58,293 bases of DNA from an uncultured Prevotella sp. (GTDB lineage: Bacteria > Bacteroidota > Bacteroidia > Bacteroidales > Bacteroidaceae), in the NCBI GenBank assembly GCA_944319815.1, contig CALUEX010000015.1, positions 1 through 58,293 of the forward strand, given 5' to 3'. Below, in pieces: positions 1 through 10,125 of the stretch (position 1 is its first letter; every line of letters begins with the position of its first letter). A program made the position numbers and the translations under genes. The notes beneath the pieces are model-generated. The model was not told the DNA's origin. It searched no databases and saw nothing but the letters and a program-made list of their open reading frames with translations.

Positions 1-118
1 GCACCTCGCAGTGAAACCACTTTTCGACATATCTGGCAACAAATCTTAATTTGGGTGGCGCATTGACGAAGTCAGGACAGGCAGAACGGATAGTCACGCC
101 CTGTTTGCATTTAGTATA
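1..118. other. Left edge, no assignable gene
   Basis: Short reading frames open at the left edge close quickly (one at about 48, one at about 66), so this may be the last codons of an upstream gene plus its 3' untranslated region. Neither tail is long enough to identify. A terminator-like hairpin follows directly, consistent with an upstream plus-strand transcript ending here. In many Bacteroidetes the gene before DUF3467 is rpoC, but nothing here can be matched to the RpoC C-terminus. Confidence 0.3.
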
Positions 119-158
119 AAAGGCATCCTTGCACTCTTTACGCAGGGATGCCTTTTTT
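119..158 (+). terminator. Rho-independent terminator of the upstream transcript
   Basis: AGGCATCC (121-128) pairs with GGATGCCT (146-153), and the right arm runs into a T tract. It ends whatever transcript enters from the left edge, about 190 bases before the promoter of the DUF3467 gene. Confidence 0.7.
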
Positions 159-161
159 ATG

Positions 162-193
162 TTAACGTCAGTCTTATACCGAATTGACGTTAA
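162..193. repeat. Short inverted repeat carrying the dispersed TTCGG-ATAAG motif
   Basis: TTAACGTCA (162-170) and TGACGTTAA (185-193) are perfect 9-bp arms around a 14-base centre containing TTATACCGAA. The same core (CTTATGCCGAA or its complement) marks the ends of two roughly 300-bp repeats elsewhere in this window (about 29.16-29.46 and 43.85-44.17 kb). This may be a remnant or solo copy of their terminal motif. Confidence 0.45.
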
Positions 194-318
194 AGTCATG
201 TTGAGCGGATGCCTTTATGAGGTTTACGGTTATCGGGATGTGGTTACCGCTTTTTTGTATGTTGGTGCATCAAGTGCAGATTGAATGACGGGGGTCATGG
301 AATTTAGTGGCCTTATAA

Positions 319-349
319 TTTGTATCTTCGATAAAATAGATTAACTTTG
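319..349 (+). promoter_or_regulatory. Bacteroidetes-type promoter for the DUF3467 gene
   Basis: A TTTG -33 box (319-322) is separated by 19 bases from the -7 box TAACTTTG (342-349). This matches the Bacteroidetes primary sigma consensus. The start codon at 419 lies about 70 bases downstream. Confidence 0.75.
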
Positions 350-418
350 CAAGTGGTTTCCAGTCCGTCACGGATAATGGGCATATTAAATAAGAAATAC
401 CTTAATTATATATAAACA

Positions 419-736
419 ATGGACAACAACAATAACAATCAGGGGCAGCTGCAAATAGAGCTGTCGCAGGACGTGGCACAGGGCCAGTATGCCAACTTTG
501 TCATAATAACCCATTCAAGTTCAGACTTCGTGCTCGATTTCGCCCGCATGTTGCCGGGTATGCCCAAGACAACGGTTAAGTCGCGCGTTATCCTTGCTCC
601 CGAGCACGCAAAGCGTCTGCTCATGGCCTTGAAAGACAACATCGTAAGGTACGAAAACACTTTTGGCACAATCAAGTTGCCGCAGCCCGAGAAAGGGACT
701 ATAGCTCCTTTCAACATCAACAAGGGCGAGGCATGA
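419..736 (+). CDS. DUF3467 family protein
   Basis: A 105-residue soluble protein of the DUF3467 family, whose molecular role is not established. It starts with an asparagine run. The family-like core includes ANFVIITHSSSDFVLDF (residues about 26-42) and a downstream ILAPEHAKRLLMALKDN helix; the tail is basic and proline-containing. There is no signal peptide or membrane segment. It has its own promoter (319-349), stands alone, and lies about 340 bases upstream of rpsL. In Bacteroidetes this family is commonly found near rpoC and the str operon, so the context fits. The start at 419 is the only sensible ATG. Confidence 0.85.
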   Translation: MDNNNNNQGQLQIELSQDVAQGQYANFVIITHSSSDFVLDFARMLPGMPKTTVKSRVILAPEHAKRLLMALKDNIVRYENTFGTIKLPQPEKGTIAPFNINKGEA

Positions 737-985
737 TGATTTGATGCTTTGTAGGATGCAGGGCGGTATACGGAAAGGTTCCCGTATTTGGGCGTTCCGC
801 ATACCCTCCTGCATTGCAGCCTTCCCGTTTACGGCTTATTGTTTTGGGGCGTTAAGCCGCCTCGGTGAATAGTGGCAAGGTTGTTTTATGGTTAATTTAT
901 TTTAATAAAGTGTATTTTATTGAAAAAATACACACTGTTTGCTTGTTTGATTTTTTTATAATTAGGTAATTTGAATAATTATTCG
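737..985. other. Intergenic stretch with long imperfect hairpin
   Basis: This part of the 340-base gap between the DUF3467 gene and rpsL holds a long imperfect hairpin: ATGCAGG at 756-762 pairs with CCTGCAT at 808-814, with GTAT/ATAC and CGGAA/TTCCG further in. No T tract follows, so it is not a classic terminator. An AT-rich run (about 890-985) leads into the rpsL promoter. No gene is seen. Confidence 0.5.
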
Positions 986-993
986 TACCTTTG
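986..993 (+). promoter_or_regulatory. -7 box of the str operon promoter
   Basis: TACCTTTG at 986-993 fits the Bacteroidetes -7 consensus TAnnTTTG and lies 83 bases before the rpsL start, in AT-rich DNA. A TTTG lies at 970-973 but the spacing (12) is too short, so the -33 element is unclear. It probably drives rpsL-rpsG-fusA and perhaps the genes beyond. Confidence 0.6.
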
Positions 994-1076
994 CAGCCCA
1001 AAATGGTCTGTGTGGTCAGGCCGTTTCATGTAAAGCGAAAATAACGAAATAAATATATAACTAAAATTTAACAACA

Positions 1077-1457
1077 ATGCCTACAATTCAACAATTGGTA
1101 AGAAAAGGTAGAAAGGTGCTTGTTGACAAGAGCAAATCGCCGGCGTTGGACTCATGCCCCCAGCGTCGTGGCGTTTGTGTTCGTGTGTACACAACAACCC
1201 CGAAGAAACCTAATTCGGCAATGCGTAAAGTTGCCCGTGTTCGTTTGACAAACCAGAAGGAAGTCAACTCTTACATACCGGGAGAGGGACACAACCTTCA
1301 GGAGCACTCTATCGTCCTCGTGCGTGGCGGTCGTGTTAAGGACCTCCCTGGTGTACGTTACCACATCGTCCGCGGAACGCTGGATACAGCCGGAGTCGCA
1401 AACCGCACACAGCGCCGTTCGAAGTACGGAGCCAAGCGTCCCAAGGCCAAGAAATAA
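1077..1457 (+). CDS. rpsL: 30S ribosomal protein S12
   Basis: S12 (126 residues) sits at the decoding centre of the 30S subunit. The conserved loop [16 protein letters not shown] (about residues 39-54) carries the lysine linked to streptomycin response. [13 protein letters not shown] (about 84-96) is the second decoding-centre loop, and both are wild-type-like. The C-terminal [13 protein letters not shown] is the usual basic tail. It is first in the str cluster, 83 bases after a -7 box, and is followed by rpsG after 139 bases. Confidence 0.97.
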   Translation: MPTIQQLVRKGRKVLVDKSKSPALDSCPQRRGVCVRVYTTTPKKPNSAMRKVARVRLTNQKEVNSYIPGEGHNLQEHSIVLVRGGRVKDLPGVRYHIVRGTLDTAGVANRTQRRSKYGAKRPKAKK

Positions 1458-1596
1458 CCATTAAGGGTCATTGGACGACAAAACAGACATTTTATCAACG
1501 TTTTGCTGGAGATTTGTTATAAAGGTTGAGTAAGCGTTTCCGGAGGGAAAGCTGAAGAACAAGTGAACAGCCCCATGCAGAATTAATTTCAAGGAA

Positions 1597-2073
1597 ATGA
1601 GAAAAGCAAAACCAAAGAAGCGCGTGATCCTTCCGGATCCCGTTTACAACGACCAGAAGGTCTCAAAGTTCGTGAACCACTTGATGTATGACGGAAAGAA
1701 GAATACATCATACGAAATTTTCTACAAAGCATTGGATACCGTAAAGGAGAAGATGGCTAACGAGGAGAAGTCTGCCCTCGAAATATGGAAGGCCGCCCTC
1801 GACAACATCACTCCGCAGGTTGAGGTGAAAAGCCGCCGTATAGGTGGAGCCACATTCCAGGTGCCTACGGAAATACGCCCTGACCGCAAGGAGAGCATCT
1901 CGATGAAGAACATGATTAACTTTGCCCGCAAGCGTGGAGGCAAGACGATGTCTGACAAGCTCGCGGCTGAAATCATGGACGCTTACAACAACCAAGGCGG
2001 TGCTTACAAGCGTAAGGAAGATATGCATCGTATGGCTGAGGCTAACCGTGCATTCGCTCACTTCAGGTTTTAA
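1597..2073 (+). CDS. rpsG: 30S ribosomal protein S7
   Basis: S7 (158 residues) nucleates the head of the 30S subunit by binding the 3' domain of 16S rRNA. The protein opens with a basic MRKAKPKKR arm. It carries the hallmark [16 protein letters not shown] segment (about 77-92) and ends in [13 protein letters not shown], as in other Bacteroidetes. fusA follows after 24 bases, the classic str operon order, so co-transcription is likely. Confidence 0.97.
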   Translation: MRKAKPKKRVILPDPVYNDQKVSKFVNHLMYDGKKNTSYEIFYKALDTVKEKMANEEKSALEIWKAALDNITPQVEVKSRRIGGATFQVPTEIRPDRKESISMKNMINFARKRGGKTMSDKLAAEIMDAYNNQGGAYKRKEDMHRMAEANRAFAHFRF

Positions 2074-2097
2074 CAACTATAGTTAGGTAAAAAGAAC

Positions 2098-4215
2098 ATG
2101 GCAAAACAAGACTTACATTTGACCCGTAACATCGGTATCATGGCCCACATCGATGCCGGTAAGACTACGACTTCAGAGCGTATCCTTTTCTATACGGGCA
2201 AGACCCACAAGATTGGCGAGGTGCATGACGGCGCTGCCACGATGGACTGGATGGAGCAGGAGCAGGAGCGTGGTATAACCATTACTTCTGCGGCAACCAC
2301 TTGCTATTGGCACTATGATAACAAGCAATTCAAGATAAACTTGATTGACACTCCGGGACACGTTGACTTTACGGCCGAGGTAGAGCGCTCTTTGCGTGTG
2401 CTTGACGGAGCCGTTGCTACGTATTGTGCAGTTGGCGGCGTCCAGCCGCAGTCTGAGACTGTTTGGCGCCAGGCAGACAAGTACAACGTTCCGCGTCTTG
2501 GATATGTCAACAAGATGGACCGTTCAGGAGCTGACTATTTCGATGTTCTCCGCCAGATGAAGGAGGTGCTGGGAGCAAATCCCGTGTCACTTGTGGTTCC
2601 TATCGGTAGCGAGGAGAACTTCAAGGGCCTTGTTGACCTCATCAAGATGAAGGCCATCTATTGGCACGATGAGACCATGGGAGCCGAGTATGAGATTGAC
2701 GACATCCCGGCAGACCTGAAGGACGAGGCTGAGGAATGGAGGGGCAAGCTCCTTGAGGCCGCAGCTGAGTACGATGAGTCTCTTATGGAGAAGTACTTTG
2801 AAGACCCGAACTCTATCACAGAGGAGGAAATCATCGCTGCAATCCGTAAGGGAACTTTGTCAATGCAGTGCACTCCGATGCTTTGCGGTTCTTCGTTCAA
2901 GAACAAGGGCGTGCAGACGCTGCTCGACTATGTTTGTGCATTCCTGCCTTCGCCTCTTGACACACCTAACATCGTTGGTACAAATCCTTCTACAGGCGAA
3001 GAGGAAGACCGCAAGCCTTCAGAGGCTGAGCCTACGTCTGCTCTCGCGTTCAAGATTGCCACAGACCCGTATGTTGGCCGTCTGGTATTCTTCCGCGTGT
3101 ATTCAGGAAAGGTTGAGGCCGGCTCTTATCTTTACAACTCTCGCTCAGGAAAGAAGGAGCGTGTGAGCCGTCTGTTCCAGATGAACTCCAACAAGCAAAT
3201 CCAGATGGACGCAATCGATGCCGGTGACATCGGTGCCGGTGTCGGTTTCAAGGATATACGTACAGGTGACACCCTCTGCGATGAGGCACATCCTATTGTG
3301 CTGGAGTCAATATCGTTCCCTGACCCTGTTATCGGTATAGCAGTAGAGCCTAAGAGCCAGGCTGACGTTGACAAGCTCGGTATGGGCCTTGCCAAGTTGG
3401 CCGAGGAAGACCCGACGTTCACCGTACATACAGACGAGCAGAGCGGCCAGACCGTTATCTCTGGTATGGGTGAGCTCCACCTCGACATCATCCTTGACCG
3501 CTTGAGAAGGGAGTTCAAGGTAGAGTGTAACCAAGGCAAGCCCCAGGTCAACTACAAAGAGGCTATCACCAAGACCGTCAACCTGCGCGAGGTTTACAAG
3601 AAGCAGAGCGGTGGTCGTGGTAAGTTTGCCGACATTATCGTCAACGTTGGCCCGATAGACGAGGATTACAAGGAAGGTGGATTGCAGTTCATCAACGAGG
3701 TGAAGGGTGGTAACATCCCCAAGGAGTTCATTCCTTCGGTACAGAAGGGCTTTGAGACAGCCATGAAGAGCGGTGTGCTCGGCGGCTATCCTATGGACAG
3801 CCTGAAAGTGACATTGCTCGACGGTTCGTTCCACCCTGTAGACTCTGACCAGTTGTCGTTCGAGATTGCAGCCATCAATGCATACAAGAACGCTTGCGTA
3901 AAGGCCGGTCCTGTCCTCATGGAGCCTATCATGAAACTGGAGGTCGTAACGCCTGAAGAGAACATGGGTGACGTCATCGGCGACTTGAACAAGCGTCGTG
4001 GCCAGGTAGAGGGCATGGACGAAACCCGCAGCGGCGCCCGCATCATCAGGGCCATGGTTCCGCTGGCTGAAATGTTCGGCTACGTGACAGCTTTACGTAC
4101 AATTACGTCAGGCCGCGCCACAAGCTCGATGGAGTATGACCACCACGCTCCTGTTTCAAGCTCGATAGCTAAGGTCGTGCTTGAGGAAATCAAGGGACGT
4201 GTAGACTTGGTATAA
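2098..4215 (+). CDS. fusA: Elongation factor G
   Basis: EF-G (705 residues) is the GTPase that drives ribosomal translocation. All G motifs are visible: AHIDAGKT (P loop, residues 16-23), [11 protein letters not shown] (switch I), DTPGHVDF (G3), NKMD (G4) and the GSSFKNKG G5 region. Domains II-V follow at full length, including [16 protein letters not shown] in domain IV. It lies in the usual rpsL-rpsG-fusA order; tuf is not adjacent. The start is 24 bases after rpsG. Confidence 0.97.
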   Translation: MAKQDLHLTRNIGIMAHIDAGKTTTSERILFYTGKTHKIGEVHDGAATMDWMEQEQERGITITSAATTCYWHYDNKQFKINLIDTPGHVDFTAEVERSLRVLDGAVATYCAVGGVQPQSETVWRQADKYNVPRLGYVNKMDRSGADYFDVLRQMKEVLGANPVSLVVPIGSEENFKGLVDLIKMKAIYWHDETMGAEYEIDDIPADLKDEAEEWRGKLLEAAAEYDESLMEKYFEDPNSITEEEIIAAIRKGTLSMQCTPMLCGSSFKNKGVQTLLDYVCAFLPSPLDTPNIVGTNPSTGEEEDRKPSEAEPTSALAFKIATDPYVGRLVFFRVYSGKVEAGSYLYNSRSGKKERVSRLFQMNSNKQIQMDAIDAGDIGAGVGFKDIRTGDTLCDEAHPIVLESISFPDPVIGIAVEPKSQADVDKLGMGLAKLAEEDPTFTVHTDEQSGQTVISGMGELHLDIILDRLRREFKVECNQGKPQVNYKEAITKTVNLREVYKKQSGGRGKFADIIVNVGPIDEDYKEGGLQFINEVKGGNIPKEFIPSVQKGFETAMKSGVLGGYPMDSLKVTLLDGSFHPVDSDQLSFEIAAINAYKNACVKAGPVLMEPIMKLEVVTPEENMGDVIGDLNKRRGQVEGMDETRSGARIIRAMVPLAEMFGYVTALRTITSGRATSSMEYDHHAPVSSSIAKVVLEEIKGRVDLV

Positions 4216-4245
4216 CGGAAATATAATAGAAATGGAAGTGGACGG

Positions 4246-4275
4246 GCTCTCCGTTAGCGAATGACTCTTAACGGA
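4246..4275 (+). promoter_or_regulatory. Hairpin in the fusA-rpsJ gap
   Basis: CTCCGTTA and TAACGGAG are perfect 8-base complements separated by about 12 bases, in the 105-base gap before rpsJ. No T tract follows. It could be a processing site or part of a leader of the S10 genes; neither is demonstrated by the sequence. Confidence 0.3.
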
Positions 4276-4320
4276 GACGCCTATTCACTTGAATATGAAA
4301 TTTAATAGCAAAAAGAATTT

Positions 4321-4626
4321 ATGAGTCAGAAAATCAGAATCAAGCTGAAGTCTTACGACCACAAGCTCGTAGACAAGTCGGCAGAGAAAATCGTCAAGGC
4401 TGTAAAAGCCACAGGTGCAATAGTAAGCGGCCCGATACCACTGCCCACGCACAAGCGCATCTACACCGTGAACCGTAGTACGTTCGTAAACAAGAAAGCA
4501 CGTGAGCAGTTCCAGCTCTGTGATTATAAGCGTCTTATCGACATCTACAGCTCTACGGCAAAGACCGTTGACGCTCTCATGAAACTTGAGTTGCCGAGCG
4601 GTGTTGAGGTTGAGATTAAAGTATAG
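4321..4626 (+). CDS. rpsJ: 30S ribosomal protein S10
   Basis: S10 (101 residues) is part of the 30S head. Its loop [17 protein letters not shown] (about 38-54) is conserved. As in other bacteria it could also partner NusB in antitermination, which is family knowledge and not visible here. It is the first gene of the S10 block and is followed by rplC after 24 bases. Confidence 0.97.
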   Translation: MSQKIRIKLKSYDHKLVDKSAEKIVKAVKATGAIVSGPIPLPTHKRIYTVNRSTFVNKKAREQFQLCDYKRLIDIYSSTAKTVDALMKLELPSGVEVEIKV

Positions 4627-4650
4627 TTTAATTTTTTAATATAAATTGAA

Positions 4651-5265
4651 ATGCCAGGATTAATTGGAAAAAAAATCGGAATGACATCCGTTTTCAGTGC
4701 CGACGGCAAGAATGTGCCGTGCACTGTTATCGAAGCTGGTCCTTGTGTTGTTACTCAAGTGAAGACTGTGGAAAAGGACGGTTATAAAGCCGTTCAGCTG
4801 GCTTTTGGCGACGTTAAGGAGAAGAGTGTGACGAAGCCGATGCTTGGAGTCTTCAAGAAAGCTGGTACGACACCTAAGAGACACTTGGCCGAGTTCAAGT
4901 TTGACGAAGAGTACAACCTTGGTGATACAATCACTGTTGACATCTTCAACGATGCAACTTTCGTTGATGTTGTTGGAACGTCAAAAGGTAAGGGTTTCCA
5001 GGGTGTAATGAAGCGTCATGGCTTCGGTGGAGTAGGCCAGAGTACACACGGCCAGGACGACCGCGCCCGCAAACCGGGTTCAATCGGTGCTTGTTCTTAT
5101 CCCGCCAAAGTGTTCAAGGGAATGCGTATGGCAGGACAGATGGGAGGCGACAGGGTTACAACCCAAAACCTCAAAGTGTTAAAAGTTATACCGGAGCATA
5201 ACCTCATCCTTGTGAAAGGTAGTGTTGCTGGTTGCAAAGGTTCAACCGTTTTAATTGAGAAATAA
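4651..5265 (+). CDS. rplC: 50S ribosomal protein L3
   Basis: L3 (204 residues) is an early assembly protein near the peptidyl transferase centre. The long loop [15 protein letters not shown] (about 115-129) with the QSTHGQ element, where the methylated Gln occurs in E. coli, is present. Its stop overlaps the rplD start by one base (TAATG), suggesting translational coupling. Confidence 0.97.
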   Translation: MPGLIGKKIGMTSVFSADGKNVPCTVIEAGPCVVTQVKTVEKDGYKAVQLAFGDVKEKSVTKPMLGVFKKAGTTPKRHLAEFKFDEEYNLGDTITVDIFNDATFVDVVGTSKGKGFQGVMKRHGFGGVGQSTHGQDDRARKPGSIGACSYPAKVFKGMRMAGQMGGDRVTTQNLKVLKVIPEHNLILVKGSVAGCKGSTVLIEK

Positions 5266-5894
5266 TGGAAATTAACGTATTAAATATCAAAGGTGAGGAC
5301 ACTGGGAGAAAGGTTACGTTAAACGAAGCTGTCTTCGGAATTGAACCAAACGACCACGTTATTTATCTTGACGTGAAGCGCTATATGGCGGCACAGCGCC
5401 AGGGTACGGCCAAGTCAAAGGAAAGAAGCGAGCACGCTGGTTCTACCCGCAAGCTCGGACGCCAGAAGGGTGGCGGCGGTGCCCGCCGCGGTGACATCAA
5501 CTCTCCGTTGCTCAAGGGTGGTGGTCGCGTATTCGGCCCGAAACCTCGCGATTATAGCATAAAGTTGAATCGTAAAACTACAGTCCTTGCCCGTAAAAGC
5601 GCATTGTCTTACAAGGCAAAGGAGGACGCTATAATTGTAGTTGAAGATTTCAATTTAGACGCCCCAAAGACAAAAGATTTTGTAAATATTACTAAAAATC
5701 TTAAAGTTGACGGCAAGAAGTTGCTCTTTGTTTTGCCGGAAGTAAATAAAAACGTATATTTGTCGGCTCGTAATTTGCAGCGTGCACAAGTAATGCTCGC
5801 GTCAACACTCAATACTTACAAGGTTTTGGATGCTGACGTGCTCGTTATGACTGAGAACTCGCTGAAGGCAATCGATGGAATCTTAAACAAGTAA
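5265..5894 (+). CDS. rplD: 50S ribosomal protein L4
   Basis: L4 (209 residues) lines the peptide exit tunnel. The extended loop is recognisable from [18 protein letters not shown] to FGPKPRDY (residues about 60-105). In proteobacteria L4 represses the S10 operon; no comparable leader is evident here. The start overlaps the rplC stop by one base, and rplW follows after 16 bases. Confidence 0.97.
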   Translation: MEINVLNIKGEDTGRKVTLNEAVFGIEPNDHVIYLDVKRYMAAQRQGTAKSKERSEHAGSTRKLGRQKGGGGARRGDINSPLLKGGGRVFGPKPRDYSIKLNRKTTVLARKSALSYKAKEDAIIVVEDFNLDAPKTKDFVNITKNLKVDGKKLLFVLPEVNKNVYLSARNLQRAQVMLASTLNTYKVLDADVLVMTENSLKAIDGILNK

Positions 5895-5910
5895 AAAGGA
5901 GAAAAGTAAT

Positions 5911-6204
5911 ATGGCATTTATCATAAAACCGTTGGTCACTGAGAAGATGACCAAGATTACAGACAAGTGGCCTAACCGCTATGGCTTCATTGTTCGTCCT
6001 GAGGCTGACAAACTCCAAATTAAGAAAGAAGTCGAGAGTCTGTATGGTGTTACGGTAGAAGACGTAAACACGATGCGTTATTCAGGAAAGCGCCAGGTTC
6101 GCTATACAAAGAAAGGACTGGTAAGAGGACAGAGGAACGCATACAAGAAGGCAATCGTCACATTGAAAGAAGGCGATACAATTGATTTTTACAGCAATAT
6201 TTGA
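5911..6204 (+). CDS. rplW: 50S ribosomal protein L23
   Basis: L23 (97 residues) sits at the tunnel exit and docks trigger factor and SRP. The opening IKPLVTEKMT and the C-terminal SGKRQVRYTKKGL with the acidic, hydrophobic end EGDTIDFYS fit the family. A purine-rich ribosome-binding stretch (AAAAGGAGAAAAG) precedes the ATG. rplB starts 9 bases downstream. Confidence 0.96.
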   Translation: MAFIIKPLVTEKMTKITDKWPNRYGFIVRPEADKLQIKKEVESLYGVTVEDVNTMRYSGKRQVRYTKKGLVRGQRNAYKKAIVTLKEGDTIDFYSNI

Positions 6205-6213
6205 AAATAAGAA

Positions 6214-7044
6214 ATGGCAGTACGTAAATTCAAACCGGTAACTCCGGGTCAAAGGCACAAGATTATTGGTACGTTCGAGGATATTACTGCATCCGTACCA
6301 GAGAAGTCTCTCGTTCGCGGTAAACGTTCTACCGGAGGTCGAAACAATACAGGTAAGATGACCATGCGCTATATTGGCGGCGGCCATAAGAGAAAGTATC
6401 GTTTCATAGACTTCAAACGTGAGAAAGATGGTGTTCCAGCTGTAGTTAAGACAATAGAGTACGACCCGAACCGTTCGGCTCGTATCGCTTTGTTGTATTA
6501 TGCTGATGGTGAAAAACGTTACATTATTGCTCCTAACGGACTGCAAGTTGGTGCGACTCTGATGTCTGGAAAGGACGCGGCGCCTGAGATTGGTAACGCG
6601 CTTCCTTTGGCCAACATCCCTGTCGGTACCGTTATCCACAACATCGAGCTTCGTCCTGGTCAGGGAGCGTTGCTCGTCCGTTCGGCAGGTAATTTCGCTC
6701 AGTTGACTTCTCGTGAAGGCAGTTATTGTGTTGTTAAGCTCCCTTCTGGTGAAACTCGCCAGATACTGAGTGCTTGTAAGGCTACTGTAGGTAGTGTGGG
6801 AAATTCAGACCACGCCCTTGAACAGTCTGGTAAGGCCGGACGTTCTCGTTGGCTGGGTCGTCGTCCTCACAACCGCGGTGTCGTAATGAACCCGCATGAC
6901 CACCCGATGGGTGGTGGTGAAGGCCGCCAGTCTGGTGGACATCCACGTTCACGTAAGGGCTTGTATGCTAAGGGTCTCAAGACGAGGGCACCGAAGAAGC
7001 TTTCTAACAAGTATATCATTGAAAGAGCTAATAAGAAGAAATAA
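6214..7044 (+). CDS. rplB: 50S ribosomal protein L2
   Basis: L2 (276 residues) binds domain IV of 23S rRNA and is needed for peptidyl transferase activity. [20 protein letters not shown] (about 43-62) and the C-terminal motif [14 protein letters not shown] are clear. In that motif the His matching E. coli His229 (DH) is kept, while the second His of the E. coli DHPH element is Met. Length and order (L23-L2-S19) are normal. Confidence 0.97.
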   Translation: MAVRKFKPVTPGQRHKIIGTFEDITASVPEKSLVRGKRSTGGRNNTGKMTMRYIGGGHKRKYRFIDFKREKDGVPAVVKTIEYDPNRSARIALLYYADGEKRYIIAPNGLQVGATLMSGKDAAPEIGNALPLANIPVGTVIHNIELRPGQGALLVRSAGNFAQLTSREGSYCVVKLPSGETRQILSACKATVGSVGNSDHALEQSGKAGRSRWLGRRPHNRGVVMNPHDHPMGGGEGRQSGGHPRSRKGLYAKGLKTRAPKKLSNKYIIERANKKK

Positions 7045-7068
7045 TCACAAGTTAACTAAGAGTAGATT

Positions 7069-7335
7069 ATGAGTCGTTCATTAAAGAAGGGTCCATATAT
7101 TAACGTTGCGCTTGAGAAGAAAATTCTCGCCATGAACGAGAGCGGAAAGAAAAGCGTTGTTAAGACTTGGGCCAGGGCTTCAGTGATTTCACCTGATTTT
7201 GTAGGTCACACTGTTGCAGTTCATAACGGAAACAAATTCATCCCTGTTTACATTACCGAGAACATGGTTGGCCATAAACTTGGTGAGTTCTCTCTGACTC
7301 GTCGCTTCGGAGGCCATGCTGGTAACAAGAAGTAG
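7069..7335 (+). CDS. rpsS: 30S ribosomal protein S19
   Basis: S19 (88 residues) works in the 30S head next to S13 and the A-site finger. The N-terminal [10 protein letters not shown] and the C-terminal [18 protein letters not shown] motifs are typical. It lies between rplB and rplV with short spacers (24 and 36 bases). Confidence 0.97.
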   Translation: MSRSLKKGPYINVALEKKILAMNESGKKSVVKTWARASVISPDFVGHTVAVHNGNKFIPVYITENMVGHKLGEFSLTRRFGGHAGNKK

Positions 7336-7371
7336 TAACAGGCAAACCATTGATAATAAAAAGACAATATA

Positions 7372-7776
7372 ATGGGAGCAAGAAAGAAAATAGCGGCTGA
7401 AAAAATAAAGGAAGCCCGTAAAAAAATGTATTTTGCAAAGCTCAAAGGCGTGCCTTCTTCTCCGCGCAAGATGCGTTATGTCGTTGACATGATACGTGGC
7501 ATGGAGGTAAACCGCGCTCTTGGCGTCTTGAGGTTCTCGAAGAAGGCGGCTGCCGCCGACGTGGAGAAACTCCTCCGTTCGGCTATTGCCAATTGGGAAG
7601 TGAAAAATGACCGCAAGGCGGAAGACGGAGAGCTTTTTATCTCTAGAGTGTTCGTTGACGAAGGTGTTACGATGAAACGTATGAGACCGGCACCTCAGGG
7701 ACGTGGCTATAGAATCCGTAAGCGTAGCAACCACGTTACTTTGTTTGTAGATGCCAAAACTAATGACGAAAAATAA
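7372..7776 (+). CDS. rplV: 50S ribosomal protein L22
   Basis: L22 (134 residues) reaches into the exit tunnel with a beta-hairpin. Visible features are [15 protein letters not shown] (about 29-43), the AIANWEVKN helix and the hairpin end [18 protein letters not shown]. The N-terminal extension [14 protein letters not shown] is basic, as in other Bacteroidetes. rpsC follows after 8 bases. Confidence 0.96.
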   Translation: MGARKKIAAEKIKEARKKMYFAKLKGVPSSPRKMRYVVDMIRGMEVNRALGVLRFSKKAAAADVEKLLRSAIANWEVKNDRKAEDGELFISRVFVDEGVTMKRMRPAPQGRGYRIRKRSNHVTLFVDAKTNDEK

Positions 7777-7784
7777 GAAGAAGA

Positions 7785-8507
7785 ATGGGACAGAAAGTTA
7801 ATCCAATAAGTAATCGTCTCGGTATCATCAGGGGTTGGGACTCTAATTGGTTCGGAGGTAAGAACTTCGGGGACAACCTTGTGGAGGACATGAAAATCCG
7901 TAAGTACCTGAACGAACGTCTGGCTAAGGCCAGTGTATCTCGTATCGTCATTGAGCGTACATTGAAACTCGTCACCATCACAATCTGCACGGCTCGTCCA
8001 GGTCTTGTGATTGGCAAAGGCGGGCAGGATGTTGACAAGCTGAAGGAAGAACTGAAGAAACTCTACGATAAGGAAATCCAGATAAATATTTACGAGGTTA
8101 AGAAGCCTGAACTTGATGCGTCAATCGTTGCTAATAACATCGCACGCCAGATAGAGGGTAAGATGGCTTACCGCCGTGTGATAAAAATGGCTGTAGCAAA
8201 TACGATGCGTGCCGGTGCCGAGGGTATCAAGGTGCAAATAACCGGCCGACTCAATGGCGCGGAAATGGCTCGCAAGGAAATGTACAAGGAAGGACGTACT
8301 CCGCTGCATACTTTCCGTGCGGACATAGACTATTGCCAAGCCGAGGCCCTCACAAAGGTGGGACTGCTTGGAATCAAGGTCTGGATTTGCCGCGGCGAGG
8401 TTTACGGCAAGCGTGACCTCTCTGTGAACTTCTCGCAGGAGAAGCAGGGCGGGCGCTCTAATAACGGCAAGTCAAGAGTTAATCGTAAGAGGAACAATAA
8501 CCGTTAA
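7785..8507 (+). CDS. rpsC: 30S ribosomal protein S3
   Basis: S3 (240 residues) guards the mRNA entry channel. The KH domain motif [20 protein letters not shown] (about 66-85) and the C-terminal domain ([23 protein letters not shown]) are present. A long basic Asn/Arg-rich tail ends the protein. It is 8 bases after rplV and 14 before rplP. Confidence 0.97.
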   Translation: MGQKVNPISNRLGIIRGWDSNWFGGKNFGDNLVEDMKIRKYLNERLAKASVSRIVIERTLKLVTITICTARPGLVIGKGGQDVDKLKEELKKLYDKEIQINIYEVKKPELDASIVANNIARQIEGKMAYRRVIKMAVANTMRAGAEGIKVQITGRLNGAEMARKEMYKEGRTPLHTFRADIDYCQAEALTKVGLLGIKVWICRGEVYGKRDLSVNFSQEKQGGRSNNGKSRVNRKRNNNR

Positions 8508-8521
8508 AGAAAGAAGCTATC

Positions 8522-8950
8522 ATGTTACAGCCAAAAAGAGTAAAATATAGAAGACCCCAAGACGGGCGCGGCAATAAAGGCAACGCTCACAGGGGCACAC
8601 AGCTGGCGTTCGGCTCATTCGGCATCAAGACCTTGGAGGCCAAATGGCTGGACAGCCGGCAGATAGAGGCAGCTCGTGTCGCTGTCAACCGTTATATGCA
8701 GCGTGAAGGGCAGGTGTGGATTCGTATATTCCCGGATAAGCCTATCACTCGCAAGCCTGCTGACGTCCGAATGGGTAAAGGTAAGGGAGACCCCGCAGGC
8801 TGGGTCGCTCCTGTTACTCCAGGGCGTATCCTTTTTGAAGTTGAAGGCGTATCTTTCGATATAGCTAAGGAGGCTCTTCGTCTCGCGGCCCAGAAACTGC
8901 CTGTGAAGACAAAGTTTGTTGTAAGACGTGATTATGATAAAAACGCTTAA
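8522..8950 (+). CDS. rplP: 50S ribosomal protein L16
   Basis: L16 (142 residues) helps organise the A-site of the 50S. It opens [11 protein letters not shown] and carries [12 protein letters not shown] and the [16 protein letters not shown] loop (about 83-98), which lies near the tRNA elbow. Length is standard. Two bases separate it from rpmC. Confidence 0.97.
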   Translation: MLQPKRVKYRRPQDGRGNKGNAHRGTQLAFGSFGIKTLEAKWLDSRQIEAARVAVNRYMQREGQVWIRIFPDKPITRKPADVRMGKGKGDPAGWVAPVTPGRILFEVEGVSFDIAKEALRLAAQKLPVKTKFVVRRDYDKNA

Positions 8951-8952
8951 TT

Positions 8953-9147
8953 ATGAAAATCAAGGAAGTAAGAGAGCTTGAGACCAAGGATTTGAAGGAG
9001 AGGCTTGAGGCTGCGGTCGCAAATTATCACCAGATGAAATTGAACCACTCAATCACGCCGTTGGAGAACCCATCACAAATCAGGACTGCTCGCCGTGACA
9101 TAGCACGCATGAAGACCGTGCTTCGCCAAAGGGAACTTAATAAATAA
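8953..9147 (+). CDS. rpmC: 50S ribosomal protein L29
   Basis: L29 (64 residues) is a small two-helix protein near the tunnel exit beside L23. The helical segments around [16 protein letters not shown] and the ending [19 protein letters not shown] match the family. It is packed between rplP and rpsQ with 2-base spacers on both sides, suggesting coupled translation. Confidence 0.95.
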   Translation: MKIKEVRELETKDLKERLEAAVANYHQMKLNHSITPLENPSQIRTARRDIARMKTVLRQRELNK

Positions 9148-9149
9148 CA

Positions 9150-9416
9150 ATGGTTCAAATGGAAAAAAGGAATTTAAGAAAAACGAGAACGGGTGTAGTC
9201 ATAAGCAACAAGATGGATAAAACCATTGTTATTGCAACGAAGTTCAAGGAAATGCACCCTATATATGGTAAGTTTGTCCAGAAGACAAAGAAATACCATG
9301 CGCATGATGAAAAGAATGAGGCTAATGTAGGTGATACAGTGCTCATTATGGAGACCCGTCCTTTGAGTAAGACAAAGAGATGGAGATTAGTTCAAATAAC
9401 TGAAAAAGCTAAGTAA
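9150..9416 (+). CDS. rpsQ: 30S ribosomal protein S17
   Basis: S17 (88 residues) is an OB-fold protein of the 30S body. [19 protein letters not shown] (about 10-28) and the [20 protein letters not shown] strand (about 61-80) are diagnostic. The ATG at 9150 keeps tight spacing to rpmC; a second ATG at 9159 is also possible. Confidence 0.95.
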   Translation: MVQMEKRNLRKTRTGVVISNKMDKTIVIATKFKEMHPIYGKFVQKTKKYHAHDEKNEANVGDTVLIMETRPLSKTKRWRLVQITEKAK

Positions 9417-9418
9417 TT

Positions 9419-9784
9419 ATGATACAGGCAGAATCAAGACTTACAGTATGTGATAACAGTGGCGCACGCGAGGCCTTGTGCATCCGTGTACTCGGAGGAA
9501 CCCGCCGCCGTTATGCAAGTGTTGGTGATGTTATTGTCGTTGCTGTCAAGAACGTCATCCCGTCAAGTGATTTGAAAAAGGGTGCAGTATCAAAAGCTTT
9601 GATTGTTCGTACGAAGAAGGAAATACGTCGTGCAGACGGTTCATATATCCGTTTCGACGACAACGCCTGTGTCTTGCTGAATAATGCAGGAGAGCTTCGC
9701 GGTAGTCGTATCTTCGGTCCGGTTGCGCGTGAGCTTCGTGCGGTTAACATGAAAGTTGTTTCTTTGGCACCTGAAGTCCTTTAA
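9419..9784 (+). CDS. rplN: 50S ribosomal protein L14
   Basis: L14 (121 residues) forms an intersubunit bridge with h14 of 16S r[22 protein letters not shown] at the start and the [21 protein letters not shown] segment are typical. It ends [18 protein letters not shown]. It lies 2 bases after rpsQ, and rplX follows after 20 bases. Confidence 0.97.
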   Translation: MIQAESRLTVCDNSGAREALCIRVLGGTRRRYASVGDVIVVAVKNVIPSSDLKKGAVSKALIVRTKKEIRRADGSYIRFDDNACVLLNNAGELRGSRIFGPVARELRAVNMKVVSLAPEVL

Positions 9785-9804
9785 CATTAAAAGCATTTAA
9801 AGTA

Positions 9805-10125
9805 ATGAACAAGTTACACATAAAGAAGAATGACACGGTGATTGTCTTGGCCGGCGAGGACAAAGGCAAGACCGGAAAGGTGCTTAAGGTCTTGGTGGAG
9901 AAGCAGCGTGCTATCGTTGAGGGCGTAAACATCGTTTCAAAGAACATGAAGCCCAGCGCCAAGTATCCCCAGGGAGGCATCATAAAGATGGAAGCTCCTA
10001 TTCATGTCTCTAACTTAAGCCTGATAGACCCTAAGTCAGGTAAGGCTACACGTATAGCAATAAAAAGGACTGAAGACGGAAAGAAAATTCGCATCGCTAA
10101 AAAATCAGGGGAGGAAATCAAGTAA
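9805..10125 (+). CDS. rplX: 50S ribosomal protein L24
   Basis: L24 (106 residues) is a KOW-domain assembly initiator. The KOW motif [14 protein letters not shown] is near residues 16-29, followed by [14 protein letters not shown]. The stop overlaps the rplE start by one base (TAATG). Confidence 0.96.
   Translation: MNKLHIKKNDTVIVLAGEDKGKTGKVLKVLVEKQRAIVEGVNIVSKNMKPSAKYPQGGIIKMEAPIHVSNLSLIDPKSGKATRIAIKRTEDGKKIRIAKKSGEEIK

Noticed and set aside
1-66. Calling the left-edge frames as the end of rpoC
   Set aside because: The few residues do not resemble the RpoC C-terminus, and two different short frames are equally open.
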